DNA of 64,000 nucleotides from Streptomyces sp. NBC_00102 (GTDB lineage: Bacteria; Actinomycetota; Actinomycetes; Streptomycetales; Streptomycetaceae). The translations under genes were made by a program, and so were the position numbers. How positions within the stretch are numbered: position 1 is the stretch's first letter; each line of letters begins with the position of its first letter. Of the stretch, positions 42,320 to 51,300 are shown piece after piece. The notes beneath the pieces are model-generated. The model was not told where the DNA came from. It saw only the letters and a list, made by a program, of their open reading frames with translations, and did not search any database. Where the stretch lies: the NCBI RefSeq assembly GCF_026343115.1, contig NZ_JAPEMC010000001.1:2852001-2916000 (forward strand). Direction: 5' to 3'.

Positions 42320-42943
42320 TCAGCCACCCGGCAGCTCGGCAGACCGCTCGCCGAGCAGCCTGCGCTGGGCGCGGCGGGCGCGGGCCGGGGCGGCCGGGTC
42401 ACGGGTGAGCTGGAGGAAGTGGTTGAGGGAGAGCATGGTGCCCACGAGTTCGAAGACCAGCTGCTCGGCGTCCGTGTCCTCCGGCAGCTCTCCCGCCCTG
42501 ATCGCCCACTGGACGTGGAGACGCAGGTCGCGGCGCCACAGCTCGCTCAGGCCCGCGACGGCGTCACGCACGGGGCCTTCGCGCCCGTCGAACTCGGTGG
42601 CGGCGGCGGCGAAGAAGCAGCCGCCGGGCAGCACGTTCCGCTCCAGCATCGACACCCACGCCTCGCACAGCGCCCGCAGCCGCGGCAGCCCGGCGGGCAC
42701 GTCCCGTACCCTCTCCGGCACCTCCCGGGCGAACAGCTCGGCCGCGGCGTCCAGGACGGCGAGTTGCAGGCGCTCCTTCGTGCCGAAGTGGCCGAGTACC
42801 CCGGCCTTGCTCATCGCGAGTTCGGTGGCCAGCCGCCCGATGGTGAGCCCTTCGAGCCCGTCCGCCGAGGCGAGCACCAAGCCGCGTTCCAGAATGCGCT
42901 GCCGGGTGCGGCGGGTCTCCACGACCGAGTTCCGAGGGCTCAT
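42320..42943 (-). CDS. TetR family regulator of the divergent FabH-like gene
   Basis: 207 residues. HTH: TRQRILERGLVLASADGLEGLTIGRLATELAMSKAGVLGHFGTKERLQ (about 13-60), with a C-terminal TetR_C-like domain (FFAAAATEFDGREGPVRDAVAGLSELWRRDLRLHVQWAI). Divergent from the FabH-like KAS III gene, with a palindrome in the shared promoter region. It probably represses that gene. Confidence 0.88.
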   Translation of the reverse strand: MSPRNSVVETRRTRQRILERGLVLASADGLEGLTIGRLATELAMSKAGVLGHFGTKERLQLAVLDAAAELFAREVPERVRDVPAGLPRLRALCEAWVSMLERNVLPGGCFFAAAATEFDGREGPVRDAVAGLSELWRRDLRLHVQWAIRAGELPEDTDAEQLVFELVGTMLSLNHFLQLTRDPAAPARARRAQRRLLGERSAELPGG

Positions 42944-42983
42944 GGGAGCCGATCATAGTCCCGCCCAACCCCTTTATCTTCCG

Positions 42984-43002
42984 ACCGATCGGTTGCTATA
43001 TT
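42984..43002 (+). promoter_or_regulatory. TetR operator and -10 of the FabH-like gene
   Basis: ACCGATCGGT (42984-42993, perfect 10-bp palindrome within CGACCGATCGGTTG) sits directly before TATATT (42997-43002), a plausible -10, 66 bases upstream of the TTG start. A repressor on the palindrome would overlap RNA polymerase contacts. Assignment to the adjacent TetR is inferred. Confidence 0.55.
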
Positions 43003-43067
43003 CCGGGGGTCGCCGCCCGGCCGTTCGGCCGCCCGGTGCCGCACGGCCCGACCGAAGGAGCACCGTC

Positions 43068-44018
43068 TTGTCCGGGACCCGCATCGCCTCCCTGGGGCAC
43101 TACCAGCCCTCCCGCGTGCTGACCAACACCGAACTGGAGGGCATGGTCGACACGACCGACGCCTGGATCCGGCAGCGCACGGGCATCGCCGCCCGCCGGA
43201 TCGCCGCGGACGGCGAGTCCGTCACCGACCTGGCCTCGGCAGCGGCCGGAAAGGCACTGGCCGCCTCCGGGCTGGAGCCCGCCGACATCGGTCTGGTCAC
43301 CGTGGCGACCTGCTCCGCCCTCGACCGGTGCCCCTCCATCGCCGCCCAGGTCGCCGCGCGCCTCGGCATCCCCTCCGCCGTCTGCTTCGACCTCAACAAC
43401 GGCTGCGCCGGCTTCTGCACCGCGCTCGCCTGCGCGGACCACACCGTGCGCGCCGGAGCCGCCCGGCACGCGCTCGTCATCGGCGCGGAGAAGATGTCCG
43501 ACGTCACCGACTGGACGGACCGTTCCTCCTGCATCCTGCTGGGCGACGGCGCGGGCGCCGCCGTGATCAGCGCGACCGAACAGGGCGAAGCCGGAATCGG
43601 ACCGGTGACCTGGGGCTCCGACCCCACGCGCGAGCAGGCGGTGCGGCTGGCGGGCGCGTGGCAGCCGAAGTTCACGCAGGAGGGCCAGGCCGTCTTCCGC
43701 TGGGCCACCACCGAACTGCCCGCCGTGGCCCGGGAAGCCTGCCACCGCGCCGGGATCACCCCCGCCGACCTGGGCGGGGTCGTCACCCACCAGGCCAACC
43801 TGCGGATCATCGAGTCCCTGACCCGGCAGCTCGGCCTGCGCGAGGACGTCGTCATCGCCCGCGACGTCGTGGAATCCGGCAACACCTCCGCCGCCTCGGT
43901 GCCGCTCGCCCTGTCCAAGCTCTCCGAAAGCGGCGAACTGCCCTCCGGCGCCCCCGTGCTGCTCTTCGCCTTCGGCGGCGGGCTCTCCTGGGCCGGCCAG
44001 GTCGTCACCTGCCCCTGA
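43068..44018 (+). CDS. beta-ketoacyl-ACP synthase III (FabH-like)
   Basis: 316 residues from a TTG at 43068 with AAGGAG 7 bases upstream. KAS III features: DAWIRQRTGIAARRIA, catalytic Cys113 (NNGCAGFCTAL), GDGAGAAVIS, His in VTHQANLRII and Asn in ESGNTSAASVPLAL. The main fabH of Streptomyces lies in a fabD-fabH-acpP-fabF cluster; this copy is alone under a TetR regulator, so it may be an accessory or stress-induced starter synthase. The substrate is unknown. Confidence 0.88.
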   Translation: MSGTRIASLGHYQPSRVLTNTELEGMVDTTDAWIRQRTGIAARRIAADGESVTDLASAAAGKALAASGLEPADIGLVTVATCSALDRCPSIAAQVAARLGIPSAVCFDLNNGCAGFCTALACADHTVRAGAARHALVIGAEKMSDVTDWTDRSSCILLGDGAGAAVISATEQGEAGIGPVTWGSDPTREQAVRLAGAWQPKFTQEGQAVFRWATTELPAVAREACHRAGITPADLGGVVTHQANLRIIESLTRQLGLREDVVIARDVVESGNTSAASVPLALSKLSESGELPSGAPVLLFAFGGGLSWAGQVVTCP

Positions 44019-44188
44019 CACCGGTCAGTTCACCGGCGAGGACGTACGTCCCGTTCAGCGCAGAGCTCGCCCCCTGCCCCGAGAAGAAGGACGGGGCGTA
44101 CGGGACGAGTCCGAGGCGAACACCCGCACTCCGTAAAAGTGTTCGGCCTCCCTCGCGGCGTCGAGGACTGTTTCCTGAGGCTGATCCC

Positions 44189-44550
44189 TGACCGATTGCT
44201 CCTGAAGTTTGACCGGCGGGCTTCATCCGGGGGTACGACTTTCGGAGCTCGTCGTCCAGCTACTGCGCTGCGAGGTTGCGTTCCCTGCGGGAGCGCAACC
44301 TTGAGACCAGGTACCAGGAGGTCACCACCGACGCGGACGTCACTGCAGTGGCCAACCAGCCCCGGTAGATGCCCGCGAAGTCGGTGACAAAGCGCATGAC
44401 GACGGTGAACACGGCCCAAACCACCAGCCAGCGAGCCACCCTGCCCATTCGTCCCTGTCGTCGCATGACGGGAGCATATCCGCGGGCCTGAACGGGAACA
44501 GACGAGGGCTGTGGCTCACTCAGAGGTCAAACTTCACTGGCAATCGGTCA
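44189..44550. mobile_element. 362-bp element bounded by 26-bp inverted repeats (IS-end-like/MITE-like)
   Basis: TGACCGATTGCTCCTGAAGT-TTGACC (44189-44214) is the reverse complement, with 3 mismatches, of 44525-44550. Each end also contains two similar TGA-N4/5-TGACC units in direct orientation, a multi-repeat layout reminiscent of IS21-family ends. No transposase remains. A 68-residue membrane-protein gene occupies the interior. The exact boundaries and any target duplication are not clear. Confidence 0.5.
44260..44466 (-). CDS. small membrane protein
   Basis: 68 residues: MRRQGRMGRVARWLVVWAVFTVVMRFVTDFAGIYRGWLATAVTSASVVTSWYLVSRLRSRRERNLAAQ. One or two TM helices with positive flanks at both ends. 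There is no strong SD before the ATG at 44466. The gene lies wholly within the inverted repeats at 44189-44214 and 44525-44550. No family recognised. Confidence 0.5.
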   Translation of the reverse strand: MRRQGRMGRVARWLVVWAVFTVVMRFVTDFAGIYRGWLATAVTSASVVTSWYLVSRLRSRRERNLAAQ

Positions 44551-44866
44551 AGGTTCAGTGACAGAGGACACGGACCGCCCCCTCGGCCGGGGTGTTGCGG
44601 ATGACGCCCTCGTGGACGACTTCACCCGTCATCTGTCGGCGCTCGACGAGGAGTAGCGGCAGCGCCGGGGACCTCGGAAAGGCCGGGGCTTCGGGAGAAC
44701 CGGCGGTCCGGGAGAGCCGGTGGCCGCAGGGCTTGCGGTTGCCGCTGCGGCAGCTCCTACCGTCTTTCTCAGGGCCGGACGAACCCCGGCCCGTACGGGA
44801 CAGGGCCGGCCGTGTCCCGTACCGACGATCCACTCTCCCGCTCACGTCGACGTGAAGGAGGCGGCC
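44467..44866. other. region between the IS-like end and the MerR gene
   Basis: 400 bases holding the right inverted repeat (44525-44550), a 32-codon open frame starting at its edge (GTG 44558 to TAG 44656; DRPLGRGVADDALVDDFTRHLSALDEE) that could be a truncated gene tail, and the promoter region of the MerR gene with a 14-bp palindrome. Confidence 0.45.
44842..44855. promoter_or_regulatory. 14-bp palindrome over the MerR-gene leader
   Basis: TCACGTCGACGTGA is a perfect 14-bp palindrome immediately before AAGGAG and 11 bases before the ATG of the TipA-like gene. Binding there would block translation initiation or early elongation. It is too close to the start to be a classical MerR spacer operator. 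Confidence 0.4.
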
Positions 44867-45625
44867 ATGACTTGGCCCATCGCGGAGGTCGCCCGGATGT
44901 CCGGGGTGACCGCGCGGACGCTGCGGCACTACGACGAGATCGGGCTGCTGCCGCCCGCCGGCACCGGCTCGAACGGGCACCGCGTGTACGAGGACCGCCA
45001 GCTCCTGCGGCTCCAGCAGATCCTGGTGCTGCGGAGCCTCGGTGTGGGGCTGCCCGAGATCGGCCGCATCCTGGCCGCGCAGGTCGACGAACTGGCCGCC
45101 CTGCGCGGCCACCACCGCCGGCTGCTCGCCGAACGCGACCGCCTCGCCACCCTGGCCGCGGCCGTCTCCCGCACGATCCACGAGCTGGAACTCTCCCGGG
45201 AGGACTCCACCATGACCCGTATCAACCGCCCCGAGAACCTCTTCGAGGGCATCCGCCCCGAGCAGTACGAGGAGAGCCTGCGGGACTTCCCCGAGCACGC
45301 CGCTGCGGTCGGGCGGCACACCGCCGGCCTGACCGACACCGAGATCGAGGCCGGGCAGCGGGAGCGCACGGCGCAGATGATCCGGCTGGCCGAGTTGCTG
45401 TCCGCAGGCCTGCCCGCCGACGCCGCACCGGTCCAGGAACACGTGGACGCGCAGTACCGGGCGCTCACCGCGCTGCGCCCCGTCACCGCCGACGAACACC
45501 GCGCGATCGGGCGCTCCTGCGTGGACAACCCGCAGTGGCGGGCGGCTTACGAGGCCGTCGCACCCGGCCTCGCCGCCTACCAGCGGGACGCCATCGAGGC
45601 GTACACCTCGGCCCGCCTCGGCTGA
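44867..45625 (+). CDS. MerR family regulator with TipAS antibiotic-recognition domain (TipAL-like)
   Basis: 252 residues. N-terminal MerR HTH (WPIAEVARMSGVTARTLRHYDEIGLLPPAGTGSNGHRVYEDRQLLRLQQILVLRSLGVGLPEIGRIL), a coiled coil (about 65-118), then a TipAS domain (FEGIRPEQYEESLRDFPEH to CVDNPQWRAAYEAVAPGLAAYQRDAIEAYTSARL). TipAL activates transcription after covalent capture of thiopeptides by a Cys in TipAS; here one Cys is visible (SCVDNP). AAGGAG precedes the ATG. A separate internal start for the TipAS part (MTRINRPENLFEG) is possible. Confidence 0.88.
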   Translation: MTWPIAEVARMSGVTARTLRHYDEIGLLPPAGTGSNGHRVYEDRQLLRLQQILVLRSLGVGLPEIGRILAAQVDELAALRGHHRRLLAERDRLATLAAAVSRTIHELELSREDSTMTRINRPENLFEGIRPEQYEESLRDFPEHAAAVGRHTAGLTDTEIEAGQRERTAQMIRLAELLSAGLPADAAPVQEHVDAQYRALTALRPVTADEHRAIGRSCVDNPQWRAAYEAVAPGLAAYQRDAIEAYTSARLG

Positions 45626-45669
45626 ACAGCCCCTGCGGCTGAACAGCCTCCGCGGCTGAACAGCCTCTG
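45619..45669. repeat. 17-bp tandem repeat overlapping the MerR-gene stop
   Basis: Three copies of CGGCTGAACAGCCYCYG (45619-45635, 45636-45652, 45653-45669). The first contains the TGA stop. Confidence 0.8.
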
Positions 45670-45680
45670 CGGAAAACACA

Positions 45681-45710
45681 TCGGCCCCCAGGACGAATCC
45701 TGGGGGCCGA
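45681..45710. terminator. bidirectional terminator between the MerR gene and groEL
   Basis: 13-bp perfect stem (45681-45693 with 45698-45710) with a CGAA tetraloop, between convergent genes. Confidence 0.85.
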
Positions 45711-45759
45711 AGCTACAGCTGGACGCTGCGGGGGTGGAACCACCGATCCCTGAAGGGGA

Positions 45760-47554
<1,795 letters not shown>

Positions 47555-47660
47555 GACCCCTGCGAGTGCAAGCGTCCTCCTCGTCCTGGGGACAAGGAAC
47601 GGACGCTCCCCGAACACCGTGCGGGCTCTCGCAGGCCCTTTTGGCCACGGGAAACGCGAA

Positions 47661-47703
47661 CGCACGCAGGGCCCGTACCCCTGAGGGACGGGCCCTGCGT
47701 GCG
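47661..47703. terminator. terminator of the cold-shock gene
   Basis: 16-bp perfect stem (47661-47676 with 47688-47703), just after the minus-strand csp stop and before the groEL promoter. Confidence 0.85.
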
Positions 47704-47732
47704 TGAGAACTTCGTCGCCGACCGCGTCCAAC

Positions 47733-47939
47733 TCAGCCCACGGCGAGCTTGACCATGTCCGCCTGCGGCCCCTTCTGGCCCTGCGAGATCTCGAATTCAA
47801 CTCGCTGACCCTCTTCGAGGGTGCGGTACCCGTCCATCTGGATCGCGCTGTAGTGGACGAAAACATCCGCACCACCGTCGACCGCGATGAAGCCGTACCC
47901 CTTCTCCGCGTTGAACCACTTGACGGTGCCCTGAGCCAT
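47733..47939 (-). CDS. cold-shock protein, CspA family
   Basis: 68 residues, one cold-shock domain with RNP motifs KGYGFIAV and VFVHYSAI. Closely related to 13075-13278 but without the DDGTP insertion and ending ADMVKLAVG. It probably acts as an RNA chaperone. The 5 prime leader appears long, as no SD stands directly before the ATG except a weak GGGGAG. Confidence 0.95.
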   Translation of the reverse strand: MAQGTVKWFNAEKGYGFIAVDGGADVFVHYSAIQMDGYRTLEEGQRVEFEISQGQKGPQADMVKLAVG

Positions 47940-48365
47940 GCCCAACTCCCCTATTTCTGGCCCCTGCACAGGACCGCACTTCGCGGACCCGGGTCAGAAC
48001 CCACCCTCCGACAGGAGAGGGTGTGTGCGCCGGAACGCCTCGACCGCGGCCGAATGTATCTGCCCAACTGCCCTCTGCAACAGGTCAATCGGACGAGAAA
48101 AATCGGCACGACGGAACGCCCGAACATGAGGATTTGCTGAGAATCTTGGGCAAGTCGGGCCAGACAAAGGCCGCTTAAGGCACAGAGGGCATCCGGACTT
48201 TGGCCACATCTTGTCGGGCCGCGGCGCGATCTCGCACATGCTCGACGTGAGCGGCGGAGGGGGCTTCCCCAACTGTACCGCGCTCAATCCTACGGAATCG
48301 CCCCCTCCGCGTCGTACGCGAAGGGGGCGATTCCATGGAGTGCGCGCCGTGGAACGGCAGTACGG
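47940..48365. other. csp leader/promoter region and cysO-like gene terminator
   Basis: 426 bases. The left two thirds, lower in GC, should hold the csp promoter and untranslated leader. The right end contains the hairpin at 48294-48334. No further gene is supported. Confidence 0.5.
48294..48334 (-). terminator. terminator of the thrC-cysO-like operon
   Basis: 13-bp perfect stem (48294-48306 with 48322-48334) about 30 bases after the sulfur-carrier stop. The 15-base loop can itself pair CGCG/CGCG. Confidence 0.8.
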
Positions 48366-48644
48366 TCAGCAGCCGCCCGCGACGGCGGGGATGATCGAGA
48401 CGCCGGCGCCGTCCGGCGTGGCCGCCTGGAGGCCGCCCTCGAAGCGGACGTCGTCGTCGTTGACGTACACGTTGACGAAGCGGCGGAGCTTGCCCTGGTC
48501 GTCCAGGACGCGCGCGGCGATGCCCGGGTGGTCCTTCTCCAGGGACTCGATGACCTCGGAAAGGACGGTGCCCTCGGCCGAGACCTCGGCCTGGCCGCCG
48601 GTGTACGTACGCAGGATGGTGGGGATGCGGACCTTGACGCTCAT
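48366..48644 (-). CDS. MoaD/ThiS family sulfur-carrier protein, CysO-like, ending GGC
   Basis: 92 residues: MSVKVRIPTILRTYTGGQAEVSAEG ... RRFVNVYVNDDDVRFEGGLQAATPDGAGVSIIPAVAGGC. It closely resembles Mycobacterium CysO (IPTILR-x-TGGQ, FVNIYVNDEDVRF, ILPAVAGG), the carrier that delivers sulfide to O-phosphoserine in a cysteine pathway using CysM and the peptidase Mec. Here a Cys follows the GlyGly that must be exposed. It is downstream of thrC with a 29-base gap, likely one operon. Confidence 0.88.
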   Translation of the reverse strand: MSVKVRIPTILRTYTGGQAEVSAEGTVLSEVIESLEKDHPGIAARVLDDQGKLRRFVNVYVNDDDVRFEGGLQAATPDGAGVSIIPAVAGGC

Positions 48645-48673
48645 GGGGATTGCCTTCCTCGGTGCTGGGGTGG

Positions 48674-49963
48674 TCAGTGGGCCGCGAGGCCCGCGTCGCG
48701 GAACGCGTCCAGGCTGGGGCGGATGGTCGCCGTCAGGCCGGTCGTCGGAGAGACGGCGTCCAGGGTCTTGAGGCCGTCACCGGTGTTCAGGACGACGGTG
48801 GTCAGCGTCGGGTCGAGCAGACCGGCCTCGATCAGCTTCCGCGTCACGCCGACGGTCACACCGCCCGCGGTCTCCGCGAAGATGCCCTCGGTGCGGGCGA
48901 GGAGCTTGATCGCGTCGACGACCTGCTCGTCGTCGACGTCCTCCACCGCTCCGCCGGTGCGGCGGGCGATGTCCAGGACGTACGGGCCGTCGGCCGGGTT
49001 GCCGATCGCGAGCGACTTGGCGATCGTGTTCGGCTTCTGCGGGCGGACCACGTCGTGGCCGGCCTTGAAGGCGGTGGAGACCGGGGAGCAGCCCTCGGCC
49101 TGGGCGCCGAAGATCTTGTACGGCTTGTCCTCGACGAGACCGAGCTTGATCAGCTCCTGAAGCCCCTTGTCGATCTTGGTGAGCTGGGAGCCGGACGCGA
49201 TCGGGATGACCAGCTGGTCGGGCAGCTGCCAGCCGAGCTGCTCGCAGATCTCGTACGCGAGCGTCTTCGAGCCCTCGCCGTAGTACGGGCGGAGGTTGAC
49301 GTTGACGAAGCCCCAGCCCTCGCCGAGCGGGTCGCCGATCAGCTCGGAGCAGAAGCGGTTCACGTCGTCGTAGTTGCCGTCGATGCCGACGAGCTCGCCG
49401 CCGTACACCGCGGCCATGACGACCTTGCCCTCTTCCAGGTCGTGCGGGATGAACACGCAGGAGCGGAAGCCGGCCCGGGCGGCGGCGGCACCGACCGCGC
49501 CGGCGAGGTTGCCGGTGGAGGAGCAGGAGAGGGTGGTGAAACCGAAGGCACGGGCGGCCTCGACGGCGATCGCGACGACGCGGTCCTTGAAGGAGTGCGT
49601 CGGATTGCCGGAGTCGTCCTTGACGTACAGGGAGCCGGTGATGCCCAGTTCACGGGCGAGGTTCTCGGCCTTGACCAGCTTGGTGAAGCCGGGGTTGATG
49701 TTGGGCTTGTCAGCGACATCGGCGGGGACCGGCAGCAGCGGCGCGTAGCGCCAGATGTTGTTCGGGCCGGCTTCGATGCGCTTCTTCAGCTCGTCCGGGG
49801 AGCCGCTCGGCAGGTCGTACGCCACTTCGAGCGGCCCGAAACAGGACGCGCAGGCGAAGATGGGACCAAGCTCGAAACGCTCGCCGCACTCGCGGCAGGA
49901 AAGCGCGGTGGCGGGACCGAGATCCACGGTTCCGGACGTCGCTTCGGCAATCTGAACAGCCAT
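48674..49963 (-). CDS. thrC: threonine synthase
   Basis: 429 residues. PLP-dependent conversion of O-phosphohomoserine to threonine. SGNPTHSFKDRVVAIA carries the Schiff-base Lys, SCSSTGNLAGAVGAAAARAG the phosphate-cup region. The N-terminal CRECGERFELGPIFACASCFGPLEV has two CxxC pairs that could bind zinc, as in the long bacterial class. ATG at 49963. First gene of an operon with the sulfur-carrier gene. No leader attenuator is evident. Confidence 0.94.
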   Translation of the reverse strand: MAVQIAEATSGTVDLGPATALSCRECGERFELGPIFACASCFGPLEVAYDLPSGSPDELKKRIEAGPNNIWRYAPLLPVPADVADKPNINPGFTKLVKAENLARELGITGSLYVKDDSGNPTHSFKDRVVAIAVEAARAFGFTTLSCSSTGNLAGAVGAAAARAGFRSCVFIPHDLEEGKVVMAAVYGGELVGIDGNYDDVNRFCSELIGDPLGEGWGFVNVNLRPYYGEGSKTLAYEICEQLGWQLPDQLVIPIASGSQLTKIDKGLQELIKLGLVEDKPYKIFGAQAEGCSPVSTAFKAGHDVVRPQKPNTIAKSLAIGNPADGPYVLDIARRTGGAVEDVDDEQVVDAIKLLARTEGIFAETAGGVTVGVTRKLIEAGLLDPTLTTVVLNTGDGLKTLDAVSPTTGLTATIRPSLDAFRDAGLAAH

Positions 49964-50236
49964 GATGGCGGAGGCCCTTTCTCCTCATCTTCCTTGCGAC
50001 GCATTTCGCCGCAAGACGGAATTGGCACCTTCCCCACCGTGGCCTCGCGGCCGGCGGGAGGGTTGCCGGGACTTCAACGGGCCGTTCCCTCAGTCCCTCT
50101 GGATGAGCGCTATGGCACTGGACCGTTCGATCCAGGCGTTTGTCCGCCCTCTGACCCCGACATGCGAAGGCAGTAAGCGTTGTTCAAGACTGTAACCGAA
50201 GCACCCGACGGGTGAGGTAGTCGTCCGAACCGCGAG

Positions 50237-51238
50237 ATGGATCACATACAGGGAGTATCGCCCGTGCTGGAAGAGGTCGACAGCTGGCTGAACCGCCGTT
50301 CCTGGGCCGCCTCCGACCGCCCCCTGGACCGCCTCCTGGCCGCCCGGGGCCGCGACCTGCGGAGTTCCTCGGTGAGCGTCGTGCTGCCCGCGCTGAACGA
50401 GGAGGCGACGGTCGGCGACATCGTCCGGACCATCCGCCGCGAGCTGATGGAGAAGGTCCCGCTGGTCGACGAACTCGTGGTGATCGACTCCGGTTCCACC
50501 GACGCCACCTCCGCCGTCGCCCGGGCGGCGGGAGCCCGGGTGGTGCACCGCGACGAGATCCTCCCCCGGATTCCGGCCGTACCCGGCAAGGGCGAGGTGC
50601 TCTGGCGGTCGCTCTTCGTGACCAGTGGCGAGATCGTCTGCTTCGTCGACGCCGACCTCAAGGACTTCTCCGCCGATTTCGTCTCCGGCATCATCGGCCC
50701 GCTCCTGACCGACCCGGACATCCAGTTCGTCAAGGCGATGTACGACCGGCCGCTGGAGACCGCGGACGCCGAACGCCCCGCCGGTACCCCCGCACAGGGC
50801 GGACGCGTCACCGAACTGGTCGCACGCCCCCTGCTCAATCTGCACTGGCCGAGACTCGCCGGCTTCGTCCAGCCGCTGGGCGGCGAGTACGCGGTCCGTC
50901 GCGGGCTCCTGGAACAGCTGGCCTTCCCGGTCGGGTACGGGGTGGAGCTGGGTCTCCTGGTGGACGCGCTCCACACGGTGGGGCTCGACGCGCTGGCCCA
51001 GGTGGACGTCGGCGTCCGCCGCCACCGCCACCAGGACGGTCAGGCGCTGGGACGGATGGCCGCCGCGATCTACCGGACCGCCCAGCTGCGGCTCTCCCGG
51101 GGACATCTCGTGCGTCCGGCGCTGACCCAGTTCGAACGGGACGAGCACGGTTTCCGGCCCCGCACCTACGCGGTGGACACCGAGGAACGGCCCCCGGTCC
51201 GGGAGATCCCCGAGTACGGCGCGCGCCCCGCGGCCTGA
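50237..51238 (+). CDS. gpgS: glucosyl-3-phosphoglycerate synthase (GT81)
   Basis: 333 residues. GpgS transfers glucose from NDP-glucose to 3-phosphoglycerate, the first step to glucosylglycerate and, in mycobacteria, methylglucose lipopolysaccharide. Motifs: VVLPALNEEATVGDIV, IDSGSTDATSAVA, VDADLKDFSADFV (DxD), YDRPLE and GYGVELGLLVDAL. The ATG at 50237 is used; a GTG at 50264 (VLEEVDSWL) is an alternative. Upstream of otsA in the same direction, 62 bases apart. Confidence 0.88.
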   Translation: MDHIQGVSPVLEEVDSWLNRRSWAASDRPLDRLLAARGRDLRSSSVSVVLPALNEEATVGDIVRTIRRELMEKVPLVDELVVIDSGSTDATSAVARAAGARVVHRDEILPRIPAVPGKGEVLWRSLFVTSGEIVCFVDADLKDFSADFVSGIIGPLLTDPDIQFVKAMYDRPLETADAERPAGTPAQGGRVTELVARPLLNLHWPRLAGFVQPLGGEYAVRRGLLEQLAFPVGYGVELGLLVDALHTVGLDALAQVDVGVRRHRHQDGQALGRMAAAIYRTAQLRLSRGHLVRPALTQFERDEHGFRPRTYAVDTEERPPVREIPEYGARPAA

Positions 51239-51300
51239 GGAGTCCGCAGGCTCCGTCCGAACACGTTTGGGGGGTTACGTATCGGGCTAGGTTCCGCTAC

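Noticed and set aside
44558..44656. 32-codon open frame from GTG at the edge of the IS-like right end
   Set aside because: Too short and without an SD; kept only as a possible gene remnant.
49964..50236. Riboswitch or attenuator upstream of thrC
   Set aside because: No leader peptide with Thr/Ile codons and no convincing terminator/antiterminator pair seen.
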